A stretch of 64,000 nucleotides of DNA from Betaproteobacteria bacterium LSUCC0117 (GCA_030441535.1 JAUJFZ010000006.1:124001-188000), one strand, 5' to 3'. Numbered from the stretch's first letter, positions 25,913-36,129 are shown. Made by a program: numbers and translations. The notes: a model not told the origin generated them from the sequence alone.

Positions 25913-27057
25913 GAACGCTGCGCCAAATTCTATACAAAGAAATTCTGATTGCCGTGGGCTTCGTGGCATTGGGCTTTCTCGGTTTGTTTTCCTTCTTCGA
26001 TTTGGTGGATCAAATTCCGTCGATCGGTCGTCGTGCTGCGGGTGATCCCAGCGAGGTATTTACCGTCGCTCACGCCCTCACCTATGTGGCTTTGGGTGTG
26101 CCTTGGCGCTTGTATCAACTCATGCCCATCTGCGTTCTCATCGGGACGATCTTCGTACTAACACGGCTGGCCAGTACATCTGAATTTACTATTCTGCGCG
26201 CCAGCGGTCTCGGGCCATGGCTGGCGCTTCGAGTGATGTTGGTCTTGGGGTTAGCGTTCGCAGCCTTCACTTTTATCGTGGGGGACTATCTGGCGCCGCT
26301 AACCAACAAGAATCAAACCCTCTTAAAGGTGCGCTTTGACGGTAGCGTGAGTGTCGGTCGCACCGGCGCATGGTTGAAGGCCACCAGTCCAGACGGTCAG
26401 CGGACATCGTCAGTTAACGTAGGGGCGATGAATGCCAAATTGGTTTTCGAGAACGTCACCATCTATGAGTTCGACCAAACGGGCCGTTTGCTTGAAACGC
26501 TGGTTGCGAAGACGGCTGTCGATACCGGAGAAGGCCATTGGCGACTCAAGAATGGGCTGTCTACGGTTTATGAAAGTGCGACACCCGCCACCCCAAACGT
26601 CCGCGCTACGCCGAACAACCGCATCGAAGAGCGCCGATTCGACACGCACCTGTGGCCGACAGGGATCACAACCAGCACGGTATCGGTTGCGCTACTCGAC
26701 CCCTACAACCTCACCACAGTCGAGCTATATCAGTATGTTTCGCATCTCGACCAAAATCAGCAAAGCACCCAGCGATATGAGGTGGAATTTTGGCGAAAAC
26801 TTTTTTATCCGCTCGGTTGTTTGGTCATGGTGGTCTTGGCGCTGCCGTTCGCATACCTTCATTTCCGATCTGAGGGCACGGCTGGTTACGTCTTTTTAGG
26901 TTTTCTGGTCGGAATAAGCTACTTCCTCCTCAACAGTATGTTTTCGTTTCTGGGCGTCCTCAGCACGTGGCAGCCTTGGCTGTCGGCGGCAGCCCCCAGC
27001 CTAATTTATTCCGCTGTCTCCCTCACCGCTTTTGCTTGGTTTGTTTTGCGACGGTAA
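25909..27057 (+). CDS. lptG: LPS export permease LptG
   Basis: The second permease of the LPS exporter. The 382-residue protein repeats the LptF layout: N-terminal helices starting RQILYKEILIAVGFVALGF, a periplasmic beta domain (about 145-285) and C-terminal helices. Overlap of its ATG with the lptF stop implies coupled translation and equal amounts of the two subunits. A cbiX gene starts 33 bases later, but the functional break there suggests a new unit. Confidence 0.93.
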   Translation: MRTLRQILYKEILIAVGFVALGFLGLFSFFDLVDQIPSIGRRAAGDPSEVFTVAHALTYVALGVPWRLYQLMPICVLIGTIFVLTRLASTSEFTILRASGLGPWLALRVMLVLGLAFAAFTFIVGDYLAPLTNKNQTLLKVRFDGSVSVGRTGAWLKATSPDGQRTSSVNVGAMNAKLVFENVTIYEFDQTGRLLETLVAKTAVDTGEGHWRLKNGLSTVYESATPATPNVRATPNNRIEERRFDTHLWPTGITTSTVSVALLDPYNLTTVELYQYVSHLDQNQQSTQRYEVEFWRKLFYPLGCLVMVVLALPFAYLHFRSEGTAGYVFLGFLVGISYFLLNSMFSFLGVLSTWQPWLSAAAPSLIYSAVSLTAFAWFVLRR

Positions 27058-27090
27058 AACGAACCCGAAATCCAAGAATTGCCTGACTCC

Positions 27091-27456
27091 ATGCCTAAAT
27101 CCAGTTTGATCTTATTTGCCCATGGCTCACGCGACCCGTTGTGGCGTGACCCGCTGGAGCGACTTGCCGCAGCCGTTCGTGCAGCGATGCCCGATCGCAA
27201 TGTGGAATGCGCCTACTTGGAATTGTGCGCACCCAGCCTACCGGATGTGGTAAAAAAAATGGCTGAGGATGGCGTACAAGAAATCAAAATTTTGCCTATG
27301 TTTTTTGGCGTTGGCGTGCACGCCCGTGAAGATCTGCCGCAACTGGTCGCTGAACTCTCGGCACAACACCCCCAAATACGATTGACGTGCGAACCTGCAG
27401 TGGGTGAGCATCCCGCCATGACTCAAGCGATCGTTACGATTGCAACCTCCGCATAA
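27091..27456 (+). CDS. cbiX: Sirohydrochlorin chelatase, short CbiX type
   Basis: A 121-residue single-domain CbiX that inserts metal into sirohydrochlorin, on the way to siroheme or cobalamin. His11 in LFAHGSRDPLW and the histidine in GVGVHAREDLP are the expected metal-handling residues. Short CbiX proteins act as homodimers. I chose ATG 27091; a TTG at 27079 would add four residues. It precedes cysB by 26 bases; siroheme is the cofactor of the CysI encoded at 36130-37893, so the neighbourhood fits sulfate assimilation. Confidence 0.88.
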   Translation: MPKSSLILFAHGSRDPLWRDPLERLAAAVRAAMPDRNVECAYLELCAPSLPDVVKKMAEDGVQEIKILPMFFGVGVHAREDLPQLVAELSAQHPQIRLTCEPAVGEHPAMTQAIVTIATSA

Positions 27457-27482
27457 CCTATGGGTCAGTTACAGGCACCAAA

Positions 27483-28427
27483 ATGAACCTTCACCAGTTT
27501 AAATTTGTTCAAGAAGCGGTCCGTCGAAACCTCAACCTAACCGACACCGCCAAGGCACTGCATACCTCCCAACCCGGTGTTTCAAAAGCGATTATCGAGT
27601 TAGAGGATGAGCTTGGCGTCGAGATTTTCGCGCGACACGGAAAGCGAATTAAACGCATCACCGAGCCTGGCACCCATGTCCTGAAAAGCATTGACATCAT
27701 TCTTCGGGAAATTCACAACCTCAAGCGCATTGGTGAGCAGTTCTCCAACCAAGACTCTGGCACCTTGAGTATTGCCACGACACACACGCAAGCGCGCTAC
27801 GTTTTACCGGAGCCTGTCGCCAAACTTCGGCAAGCCTACCCAAAGGTCAATATCAGCTTGCATCAAGGCTCACCCACACAGGTCGCCGAAATGCTACTGA
27901 ACGACGCAGCCGACATCGGCATCGCAACAGAGTCGTTGACACAGTTCGAGGACCTCGTGAGCATGCCCTGCTATGAGTGGCAACACGTGTTGGTCATGCC
28001 CAAGGGGCACCCGCTGGCGGCGCTGGAACGCATCCGCTTAGAGGACTTGGTGCAACACCCGCTGGTCACTTATCACCCGACCTTTACGGGTCGAAGTCGC
28101 ATCGATGTGGCTTTCGGCAACCGGGGACTAAAACCCAACATTGTTCTCGATGCCATCGACTCCGACGTGATCAAAACGTACGTGGGGCTGGGTATGGGGG
28201 TCGGCATCGTCGCGCAGATGGCTGTCGACAAAGACGGCGTCGGCCCCGACATGGTGATGCGCCCAGCCGGCTATCTGTTTGGCAGCAATGTCGCTCGGGT
28301 CGCCTTCAAGCGCGGAGCTTATCTTCGTTTGTACGTGCTGCGCTTCGCTGAGCTGCTCAGCCCCAATCTAAGCCGCGACTTGATTGCCAAAGCCATGGCT
28401 GGCGACGGTGAAAATTACGGCATCTGA
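27483..28427 (+). CDS. cysB: LysR-family regulator CysB
   Basis: CysB activates sulfate-assimilation genes with O-acetylserine or N-acetylserine as inducer. The 314-residue protein has the N-terminal helix-turn-helix MNLHQFKFVQEAVRRNLNLT and HTSQPGVSKAI, then the two-lobe effector domain. The run KAIIELEDELGVEIFARHGK is characteristic of CysB/Cbl. No cys operon promoter is directly adjacent; its likely target, cysI-DUF934, lies 8 kb downstream. Closely related Cbl or a paralogue cannot be excluded. Confidence 0.9.
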   Translation: MNLHQFKFVQEAVRRNLNLTDTAKALHTSQPGVSKAIIELEDELGVEIFARHGKRIKRITEPGTHVLKSIDIILREIHNLKRIGEQFSNQDSGTLSIATTHTQARYVLPEPVAKLRQAYPKVNISLHQGSPTQVAEMLLNDAADIGIATESLTQFEDLVSMPCYEWQHVLVMPKGHPLAALERIRLEDLVQHPLVTYHPTFTGRSRIDVAFGNRGLKPNIVLDAIDSDVIKTYVGLGMGVGIVAQMAVDKDGVGPDMVMRPAGYLFGSNVARVAFKRGAYLRLYVLRFAELLSPNLSRDLIAKAMAGDGENYGI

Positions 28428-28445
28428 CCCATTGTGGCGATTGCG

Positions 28446-31400
28446 TTAGGTCTGCAAAAGGGCCAACGCTTTTTCCAGTCGTTTAACGCTAACCGGTTGC
28501 CGTGTGCGCAGTTCCTGCGCGAACAGGCCAACGCGTAATTCCTCTAGTAGCCACTTGAAATGCTGAGACGCCTCATCTAGCTGGCCATTGCGTTGGGCAA
28601 CCAATCGATAAAACGACTGCTCAAGCCGCTGCACCTCACGGGCCTGCGTCGCATCTCGTGCGGGATCAGATCGCGCTTTATCAATGCGCGCCAGAATTGC
28701 ATTCAGATAGCGGGTGAGATGCGGTAAGTCCGTCGCAGGGGTTTGACGCACAAAATCTTTTGGCATGATACGCGCCAGTTGCTGCTCAACATCCTGTACG
28801 ACAGTCGCCATGTTTTTGGCATCGCGTAGCTTTCGTTGTACTTTGCTATACGCACTCAACACATCGCCGCATGCGCGCGCGACTTCATTGGCAATTAATG
28901 TCAGACGCCCTCGCCCCTCGCCAATGCGCGCGGCAAATGCGGTGGCATCTTGCGGCAGCGGCGCCTGTAAAAACGCGCGGTCCAGCGCCACTTCGATAAT
29001 CTGTGTCCGTAGCGCTTCGGCTGTACCCAGCGACATGTAGGCGACGGACATGGCCTGTAAATCAGGTATGTTTTTTTCGAGGTATTTGAGCGCATCCTTG
29101 ATTTGAAAGGCAAACAACCGTAACAAACCGAGACGGTGGTGACGCGCTGCCACATCAGGCTCGTCAAAGACTTCAATGGCGACCGCATCGTGCTTATCAA
29201 CGAGTGCAGGAAAGCCAACCAAAGTTTGTTGCCCTTGTCGAATCTCCATCAACTCAGGCAACGTTCCAAAACTCCAATTAGTGTAGCGAGCGGAACTGTC
29301 CCACACCACGCCACCGTAGCTGCGGTTGTCGGTATCCACAGTGGACTGAGCGGCTAGTTTGGCGTCGCTTGATTTGGCAGGTGGTGCACCCCCTGTCGGC
29401 GAGTTTGACACCTCAGGGGCTGGAGGTAATTTAGCCAGCTTGAGTTGTGCCAACGCTTGAAACGCGCCGCGCGCCTGCCCGCCCAATTGGGCCTTCAGGG
29501 TGGCGATGTGACGTCCCATGCCCAACTGACGTCCGTGCGCATCCACTACCCGAATATTCATTAACAAATGCGGACTGAGACTATCAGGTTTCAAGTCGGT
29601 GGTCTTTACGTCCAATCCCGTCTTCGCTTTGATTTGAGCGGTCAAAACCTCGATCAACGAACCTTGCCCAAATGTGTCGGGGCCCGAGAGCGTAACGGCC
29701 ATTTCAGCTGCGGTTTGGGGGATAGGCACCAAACGTGCCCGGGGCTTCTGCGGCAAACTCTTCAGCAAACCTTGTATTTTTTCTTTCAACAACCCCGGCA
29801 CCAGCCACTCACACCGCGCAGGGTCTACCTGGTTTAACGCAAATATCGGTACCTCGACAGTCACGCCATCTTTGGCATCACCGGGTTCGTGCAGGTAAGT
29901 CGCAGGACAATCCACGCCGCCAACACGCAGCAGCTTGGGAAAGGCCTGATGCGTAACGCCACTGGCCTCGTGGCGCATCAAGGTTTCACGGGTCAGATAG
30001 AGGCACTTGGGGTCTTGCTTGGCGACTACACGATACCAGCGCTCCAGTGTGTCGCCGCTGAACACGTCAGCGGGTAACTGTGCGTCATAAAACGCCTCAA
30101 TCAACGCGTCATCAACCAACACATCTTGACGCCGGGATTTGTGCTCAAGGTCCAATACTTCCTTGATCAGGCGCTGGTTTGCAGCCAGAAAAGGCAAGCG
30201 GCAATCGTAGGCCCCGCCCACCAGTCCATCGCGAATGAAGATCGTCCTTGCGGTCTCTGGGTCAATGCGGTCGTAACGCACACGCCGTTGGCTGTAAACC
30301 GTTAGTCCGTAGAGCGTGGCTCGCTCTAGGGCCACAACATGCGCAGATTTTTTCTCCCAATGCGGCTCGAGCAGTTGCCGCTTCAACAAATGGGCACCAA
30401 CCTCCTCCAGCCACTTGGGGTCAATGGCGGCGATACCACGTCCGAATAGTCGCGCTGTCTGGACCAGTTCAGCGACAACCACCCACTTGCCGGCCTTCTT
30501 GCTCAGATTCGCGCCTGGGTGGGCGTAAAACTTAATTCCTCGAGCGCCTAAATACCAATCCTCAGCATCGCTCTTGCAACCGACATTTCCCAGTAAGCCA
30601 GAGAGCAGCGACAGGTGCAATGCCTCGTACCCCGCGGGCTTGTCGTTTAACTTCCAGCCGTGTTCTGCGACGACGGTATGTAGTTGGCTGTAAACGTCAC
30701 GCCACTCACGCGCGCGACGAACGTTGATGTATTGATCACGCAGCACCTGCTCATACTGACGGTTCGACAACTTGTGTGTCTCTGGTTCAGCCCCAGCCTT
30801 CGTAGCGGTTTGGTTTGCTTTCGGATGTCGTTGCTCCGGACGCAGGTGCGCGTTCTTCCCACTTAACGTTTGTCCGGGTGGCGTGCTTGTTTTAGGACCA
30901 CTGACCCAGGCGCTCAGCAACGCGTCATGATTCATGCCGCCACGGGCACGCAGCATCCATGCCCATAACCGTAAGGTGCCCAAAAACTCACTACGCTCGT
31001 CATCGAACTTTTTATGGGCTTGATCCGCCTGCGCCTGCTTGTCAATTGGACGATCACGCACATCCTGCAGTGAAAGCGCAGCCGCGATGACCATGACCTC
31101 GGCCAAAGCGCCTCGCTGCTTCGCTTCTAAGATCATGCGACCGACCTTGGGGTCCAAAGGCAAACGCGCCAACTGCATACCAAGCGGGGTCAGCACATTC
31201 TCATCATCAACGGCACCAAGCTCATTGAGCAATTGATAACCGTCTACGACCGCACGCCTCGGCGGTGGATCAATGAAGGCGAATTGCTCAATATCTCCCA
31301 GGTGCAGCGACTTCATCCGCAAGATGACGGCAGCGAGCGAGCTTCGTAAAATTTCAGGGTCGGTATACGCCGGTCGTGCGATAAATGCAGTCGAGTCGTA

Positions 31401-32474
31401 AAGACGAATAGCGATGCCATCGGCTACGCGCCCGCAACGACCACTCCGCTGGTTCGCAGCAGCTTGACTAATGGGCTCCACCAGCAACTGCTCGACTTTT
31501 TGGCGGTAGCTGTAACGCTTGACTCGCGCCGTTCCTGCATCGATCACAAAGCGGATACCGGGCACCGTCAATGACGTTTCCGCGACGTTCGTTGCAAGCA
31601 CCACACGACGGCGTCCGCCGGTTTCAAACACGCGGTCCTGCTCAGCTTGGCTAAGTCTCGAAAACAGCGGAAGAATCTCCGTGTCGCGCAACACGGGCTG
31701 ATGGCTGAGGTGCTTGCGCAGGTGGTCTGTGGCCTCGCGAATTTCACGCTCACCCGGTAAGAAAACCAAAATATCGCCCTGACTGGCGTGTCCACCACCA
31801 CGCCACAACTCGTCCACCCCATCTGCGATGGCCGTGTTGAGGTCGGTATCTTTGGATTCTTCGAAAGGTCGCCAACGAATCTCCACCGGATAAGTTCGAC
31901 CAGAGACCTGCACGATGGGCGCGGGACCTTTGCTGGACGCGAAGTACTGCGCAAACCGATCTGCATCAATGGTTGCTGAAGTCACAATCACCTGAAGATC
32001 GGGTCGCCGAGGCAGCAACTGACGCAGATAGCCCATCAAGAAATCAATATTGAGGCTGCGTTCATGCGCCTCATCGATGATGATGGTGTCGTAGGCCTTT
32101 AAAAGCGGATCGGTTTGAGTCTCCGCCAACAAAATCCCATCCGTCATGAGCTTCACGGATGCGTCTCGAGAGAGGCGATCTTGGAAGCGAACCTTGTAGC
32201 CCACCACCTCCCCCAATGGGGTGTTTAGCTCTGTCGCGATACGCTTTGCGACGCTACTTGCAGCAATCCTTCGGGGCTGGGTGTGCCCGATCAGTTTGCC
32301 GCCGTTGATGCGCCCTCGCCCAAGCGCCAGCGCCATTTTAGGTAGCTGCGTGGTTTTACCCGAGCCTGTCTCGCCACAGACGACGACCACTTGATGTGCC
32401 CGCATGAGCGCCATGATCTCTTCGCGCTTCGCGCTGACCGGTAGCGATTCAGGAAAATTTAGCTTTAAATCCAA
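28446..32474 (-). CDS. hrpA: ATP-dependent RNA helicase HrpA
   Basis: A 1342-residue DEAH-box helicase. It has the P-loop GETGSGKTTQ at about 34-43, the DEAH motif IIIDEAHERS near 133, SAT (VIVTSATID) and the helicase C domain ending ANQRSGRCGRVADG. HA2 and OB regions follow, then the long C-terminal DUF3418 domain typical of HrpA. HrpA helps resolve stalled ribosomes and processes some mRNAs in E. coli. It is the largest gene in the window and stands alone, convergent with cysB. Confidence 0.96.
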   Translation of the reverse strand: MDLKLNFPESLPVSAKREEIMALMRAHQVVVVCGETGSGKTTQLPKMALALGRGRINGGKLIGHTQPRRIAASSVAKRIATELNTPLGEVVGYKVRFQDRLSRDASVKLMTDGILLAETQTDPLLKAYDTIIIDEAHERSLNIDFLMGYLRQLLPRRPDLQVIVTSATIDADRFAQYFASSKGPAPIVQVSGRTYPVEIRWRPFEESKDTDLNTAIADGVDELWRGGGHASQGDILVFLPGEREIREATDHLRKHLSHQPVLRDTEILPLFSRLSQAEQDRVFETGGRRRVVLATNVAETSLTVPGIRFVIDAGTARVKRYSYRQKVEQLLVEPISQAAANQRSGRCGRVADGIAIRLYDSTAFIARPAYTDPEILRSSLAAVILRMKSLHLGDIEQFAFIDPPPRRAVVDGYQLLNELGAVDDENVLTPLGMQLARLPLDPKVGRMILEAKQRGALAEVMVIAAALSLQDVRDRPIDKQAQADQAHKKFDDERSEFLGTLRLWAWMLRARGGMNHDALLSAWVSGPKTSTPPGQTLSGKNAHLRPEQRHPKANQTATKAGAEPETHKLSNRQYEQVLRDQYINVRRAREWRDVYSQLHTVVAEHGWKLNDKPAGYEALHLSLLSGLLGNVGCKSDAEDWYLGARGIKFYAHPGANLSKKAGKWVVVAELVQTARLFGRGIAAIDPKWLEEVGAHLLKRQLLEPHWEKKSAHVVALERATLYGLTVYSQRRVRYDRIDPETARTIFIRDGLVGGAYDCRLPFLAANQRLIKEVLDLEHKSRRQDVLVDDALIEAFYDAQLPADVFSGDTLERWYRVVAKQDPKCLYLTRETLMRHEASGVTHQAFPKLLRVGGVDCPATYLHEPGDAKDGVTVEVPIFALNQVDPARCEWLVPGLLKEKIQGLLKSLPQKPRARLVPIPQTAAEMAVTLSGPDTFGQGSLIEVLTAQIKAKTGLDVKTTDLKPDSLSPHLLMNIRVVDAHGRQLGMGRHIATLKAQLGGQARGAFQALAQLKLAKLPPAPEVSNSPTGGAPPAKSSDAKLAAQSTVDTDNRSYGGVVWDSSARYTNWSFGTLPELMEIRQGQQTLVGFPALVDKHDAVAIEVFDEPDVAARHHRLGLLRLFAFQIKDALKYLEKNIPDLQAMSVAYMSLGTAEALRTQIIEVALDRAFLQAPLPQDATAFAARIGEGRGRLTLIANEVARACGDVLSAYSKVQRKLRDAKNMATVVQDVEQQLARIMPKDFVRQTPATDLPHLTRYLNAILARIDKARSDPARDATQAREVQRLEQSFYRLVAQRNGQLDEASQHFKWLLEELRVGLFAQELRTRQPVSVKRLEKALALLQT

Positions 32475-32595
32475 CGTAAAACCCGAGTTTCAAACACAAA
32501 TGTAAAAGTGAACAAGGAACGATTATCCTTATGACTTCAGTGGGCCCTTCACCGGGGGCGATATTTGTTTCAATCAACCACCCCAGCGCGCTGCC

Positions 32596-33933
32596 ATGTC
32601 TGACGTTTTCAACTTCACATTTGTTCCTTGGTTTCGGTCTGTAGCCCCCTACATTCACATGCACCGGGGTAAGACGCTAGTCGTTGGACTGGCCGGTGAA
32701 GCCATCGCAGCGGGTAAGCTCCCCAGCATTGTGCAGGACTTGGCACTGATTCAAAGCATGGGCGTTCGCATCGTCTTGGTGCACGGCTTTCGCCCCCAGG
32801 TGAACGAACAGCTGGCTGCTAAAGGACACTCCGCTGCCTTTGCAATGGGGACCCGCATTACTGACTCGGTGGCGTTGGATTGCGCTCAAGAAGCCGCGGG
32901 ACAGCTGCGCTATGAGATTGAAGCCGCGTTTAGCCAAGCGCTGCCCAATACGCCCATGGCCGGTGCGAAAGTGCGTGTACTCTCAGGCAACTTCATCACG
33001 GCGCGCCCCATTGGGTTGGTCGATGGCATTGATTTCATGCACTCAGGCATGGTGCGCAAGGTAGATGCCCACGGTATTGCAAGCGCGCTCGACATGGGCG
33101 CTTTGGTGCTTCTGTCGCCTTTTGGCTTCTCCCCAACCGGTGAGGCCTTCAACTTGGCCATGGAGGACGTCGCCACCGCGACCGCAATCGCGCTGCAGGC
33201 GGACAAGCTGATGTTTCTGACGGAAATTCCGGGTCTTCACGCCGACCTCAACGACCCTGAAACTGCGATCACAACCGAATTGCCATTGGCCCAAGCCAAG
33301 GCGATCCTCAACAGCCTGCCCAAGGCGGACCAGCCAAGCGACACCAGTTTTTACCTGCGCTACTGTGTGCAGGCCTGCGAGGCGGGCGTCGAGCGCAGCC
33401 ATATCCTGCCCTTCGCAGTCGACGGTGCGCCCCTGCTGGAGATTTACACCCACGATGGCATTGGCACCATGGTGGTCGACGAAAAATTAGAAAGCCTGCG
33501 CGAAGCCTCGATTGACGATGTCAGCGGTATCTTGGCCTTGATTGAGCCGCTCGAAAAAGAAGGCGTGCTGGTCAAGCGCGACCGTACCGAAATTGAGCGC
33601 GACGCCGCGAATTACACGATCATTGAGCACGACGGGGTGATTTTCGGTTGCGCCGCGCTGTACCCCTACCCCGAGGAGCGCACGGGTGAGATGGCCGCGT
33701 TAACCGTCTCGCCGCACAGCCAAGCGCAGGGGGACGGCGAGCGGCTCCTCAAGCGTATCGAGCAACGGGCAAGAGCCTTGGGTCTGAAAAGCATCTTCGT
33801 TCTCACCACCCGCACCATGCACTGGTTCATCAAGCGGGGATTTATTGAAGTCGCCCCCGATTCGCTACCCGAGGCACGAAAAAGCAAATACAACTGGGAT
33901 CGGCGCAGCAAGGTTTTCTTGAAAAAGCTTTAA
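32596..33933 (+). CDS. argA: Amino-acid N-acetyltransferase (N-acetylglutamate synthase)
   Basis: ArgA makes N-acetylglutamate, the first step of arginine synthesis. The 445-residue protein has an N-terminal amino-acid kinase-like domain (about 20-290, with VLVHGFRPQVN), which senses arginine, and a C-terminal GNAT domain (about 300-445, AALYPYPEERTGEMAALTVS and SQAQGDGERLLK). The start is set at the ATG 32596. Its stop overlaps that of the convergent dsbB by 4 bases. The AT-rich 121-base gap to hrpA contains its promoter. Confidence 0.94.
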   Translation: MSDVFNFTFVPWFRSVAPYIHMHRGKTLVVGLAGEAIAAGKLPSIVQDLALIQSMGVRIVLVHGFRPQVNEQLAAKGHSAAFAMGTRITDSVALDCAQEAAGQLRYEIEAAFSQALPNTPMAGAKVRVLSGNFITARPIGLVDGIDFMHSGMVRKVDAHGIASALDMGALVLLSPFGFSPTGEAFNLAMEDVATATAIALQADKLMFLTEIPGLHADLNDPETAITTELPLAQAKAILNSLPKADQPSDTSFYLRYCVQACEAGVERSHILPFAVDGAPLLEIYTHDGIGTMVVDEKLESLREASIDDVSGILALIEPLEKEGVLVKRDRTEIERDAANYTIIEHDGVIFGCAALYPYPEERTGEMAALTVSPHSQAQGDGERLLKRIEQRARALGLKSIFVLTTRTMHWFIKRGFIEVAPDSLPEARKSKYNWDRRSKVFLKKL

Positions 33934-34448
33934 GCGCGACACCCGCGCCGCCACACCAAAATGATGGCGCCGACCATCGCCACGAAATTGATGAACGACC
34001 AGTTGGCGATGGACAACCCCAAAAACGTCCAATCGACCGCGGTGCAATCCCCACTACCTTTGAGCAGCATGGGGATCACTTTTTGCAAGGGGAACGCTTC
34101 GATCATGCCGTAGAAGTCACGTCCGCACGAGAAGATCTCTGGTGGATACCACTGCAACCAGCTCTGGCGTGCCGCTACAAATGCACCCCCAACCGCGAAC
34201 AAGGCTGCCAGGATCATCCACAGGCCCCGCGCACCGCTGCCTTTGGTGTAGGCGGCAAAGGCACTAAAAACCAATGTCAGGATGAGCGCATAGCGCTGCA
34301 CGATACACATGGGACAGGGTTCAAGGCCCGAAACGTGCTGTAGGTAAAAGCCATAAGCCAGCAAGCCAAAGCACCACAGCGCAATCACACCGCTTAAGCG
34401 ACGTGCCCATCGCGCTTGTTGGGTCTCTATGGCAAAAAGGGGCTGCAT
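33930..34448 (-). CDS. dsbB: Disulfide bond formation protein B
   Basis: DsbB reoxidises DsbA by passing electrons to quinones in the inner membrane. The 172-residue protein has four membrane helices. Its first cysteine pair, Cys45 and Cys48, is in EPCPMCIVQR, and its second pair, Cys108 and Cys135, in IFSCGRD and GSGDCTAVDW; all are periplasmic by the family topology. The gene is convergent with argA and shares 4 bases with it. No dsbA is nearby. Confidence 0.93.
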   Translation of the reverse strand: MQPLFAIETQQARWARRLSGVIALWCFGLLAYGFYLQHVSGLEPCPMCIVQRYALILTLVFSAFAAYTKGSGARGLWMILAALFAVGGAFVAARQSWLQWYPPEIFSCGRDFYGMIEAFPLQKVIPMLLKGSGDCTAVDWTFLGLSIANWSFINFVAMVGAIILVWRRGCRA

Positions 34449-34591
34449 GGCGTCTCCTGAATCTCGTCTTGTAATTTAGTTAACCCCCCTATGGTAATGG
34501 CTACGAGCTTCATGAATGGAAATGCCGGTCTTTCATTAGCGGAACCTGAATTGTTGGTACAGTAACGCCATTGATTAAAGGAAGTCGCTTC

Positions 34592-34867
34592 ATGACACGG
34601 ATGGTTAATTGCATCAAATTGGGGGTTGAGTCTGAGGGATTGGACTTCCCGCCTTACCCGGGGGAGCTAGGCAAAAAGCTGTGGCTCAACGTGAGTAAAC
34701 AAGCATGGGCGGATTGGCTGAAACACCAAACCATGCTGGTAAACGAGAACCGACTCAACTTGGCAGACGCGCGTGCGCGGCAATATTTGGCACGTCAAAT
34801 GGAAAATCACTTCTTCGGTGACGGCGCTGACGCCGCGCAAGGCTACGTCCCGCCCACCCAAAGTTAA
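34592..34867 (+). CDS. yggX: Probable Fe(2+)-trafficking protein YggX
   Basis: A 91-residue YggX protein, which protects iron-sulfur enzymes from oxidative damage and may handle iron. The family motif MTRMVNCIKLG at the N-terminus and LDFPPYPGELGKKLWLNVSK follow the usual pattern. ATG 34592 has AAAGGAAG 7 bases upstream; a TTG at 34571 is less likely. It is co-directional with the MnmC-like gene 8 bases downstream. Confidence 0.95.
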   Translation: MTRMVNCIKLGVESEGLDFPPYPGELGKKLWLNVSKQAWADWLKHQTMLVNENRLNLADARARQYLARQMENHFFGDGADAAQGYVPPTQS

Positions 34868-34875
34868 GTTCCCCC

Positions 34876-36024
34876 GTGCTGGGACGGTCGTCGCCACACG
34901 CCGCCATCATCGGCTGCGGACTGGCGGGTGCGGCGACTGCGATTGCACTGGCCAAGCTCGGTTGGCGCATCACGGTTTACGAGTCCGGTGACAACCCAGC
35001 GAGCGGTGCCTCCGCCCTTCCTGTGGGCATGCTCAGCCCGCACCATACGACTCAGCCCACACCGCTTAGCCGGCTGACGGCGCAAGGGCTGTCTGTCACC
35101 CGTAGCCACCTGCAAACCTACCTGCCTGACGGTCATGGTTGGGTCGCTACATCGGTCGAAAACTACGAACGTGGCGACCTCCATCAGCCCCCTGTTTTGC
35201 AAGGCGTCGACCTGGCTCATATCATCCAACCGGCTTGCCTGATTGACGCGTGGCTGAATCACGCAAGGGCACTCACCTCGCTCGAACTGTGCACCCAAAC
35301 GCCAATTACGCGCTTGCATTTTGACGACGTCACTCGGCACTGGAACCTTCTCTCAACAACGGGTGCCGTCCGCTCGGCAGCGTCTCATGTGGTCGTTGCC
35401 AACGCCCACGCGGCACCGCACTTATTGGGGACACTGGCGCTCGGTCTCCGTCCCGTTGCGGGGCAGATCACCCTCGGGCCCAGCCAAATGGGCACAGACA
35501 GTCCATCGCGGATCACGCCCAAACGGTTGAGTGGCGTTTACGTACCGCACTTTCTGACCCGCGCGGGCGCCGTGTGGAGTGTCGGTGCGACTTACCGTCG
35601 GGGCTCAGATGATCTTGCCGTCCGCGCACGCGACCGGGCCGCTAACCACGACCTCCTCGCCAGCATCGCCCCCGAAGCCACCGACCGGTGGTCTGCGCAG
35701 GCCAAAGAGAACTTATTGCATGATTGGGTTGGCGTGCGATGCGCGTCGATCGATCGCATGCCCTTGGTGGGAGCCTTGCCTTTTGGCGTTCACGCGGGCA
35801 TTGACCCCAGCGCAGCACGACATCACATACCCACCGCGCCCGGTCTATACGGTCTGCTCGCACTCGGATCCCGAGGCCTTAGCCTGGCCCCGTTATTGGG
35901 GGAAGTATTGGCGGCCAAAATGAGCGGGCAGCCAAGCCCACTGCCTTTGGATCTTGAAAAAGCGATCGATCCCCGTCGCGCCCTGCTGCAGAGCGCGCGC
36001 CAAGCGCTCAAGACCCGTCAATAG
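34876..36024 (+). CDS. FAD-dependent oxidoreductase, MnmC C-terminal domain type
   Basis: A 382-residue GTG-initiated flavoprotein. The dinucleotide-binding motif AAIIGCGLAGAATAIALAKLG starts at about residue 9, and the segment GARG-like LGSRGLSLAPLLGEVLA is near the C-terminus, as in MnmC2. MnmC2 removes the carboxymethyl group of cmnm5(s2)U34 in tRNA. The fused methyltransferase domain MnmC1 found in E. coli is absent here, so a free-standing MnmC1 would have to be elsewhere. It could instead act in another glycine/D-amino-acid oxidase-type reaction. Confidence 0.78.
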   Translation: MLGRSSPHAAIIGCGLAGAATAIALAKLGWRITVYESGDNPASGASALPVGMLSPHHTTQPTPLSRLTAQGLSVTRSHLQTYLPDGHGWVATSVENYERGDLHQPPVLQGVDLAHIIQPACLIDAWLNHARALTSLELCTQTPITRLHFDDVTRHWNLLSTTGAVRSAASHVVVANAHAAPHLLGTLALGLRPVAGQITLGPSQMGTDSPSRITPKRLSGVYVPHFLTRAGAVWSVGATYRRGSDDLAVRARDRAANHDLLASIAPEATDRWSAQAKENLLHDWVGVRCASIDRMPLVGALPFGVHAGIDPSAARHHIPTAPGLYGLLALGSRGLSLAPLLGEVLAAKMSGQPSPLPLDLEKAIDPRRALLQSARQALKTRQ

Positions 36025-36129
36025 CCCATATACGTCAATCGGCATAAGTGGATAAGAAAAATATCGTTTGGAAATAAGACCGCTTGACCTAAAGTCGTGG
36101 CCTCCAAAGCCAACCGATTGCAAGTGCAC

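Noticed and set aside
30684..30866. Short frames opposite hrpA
   Set aside because: All lie antisense within a single well-conserved helicase gene and carry no independent evidence.
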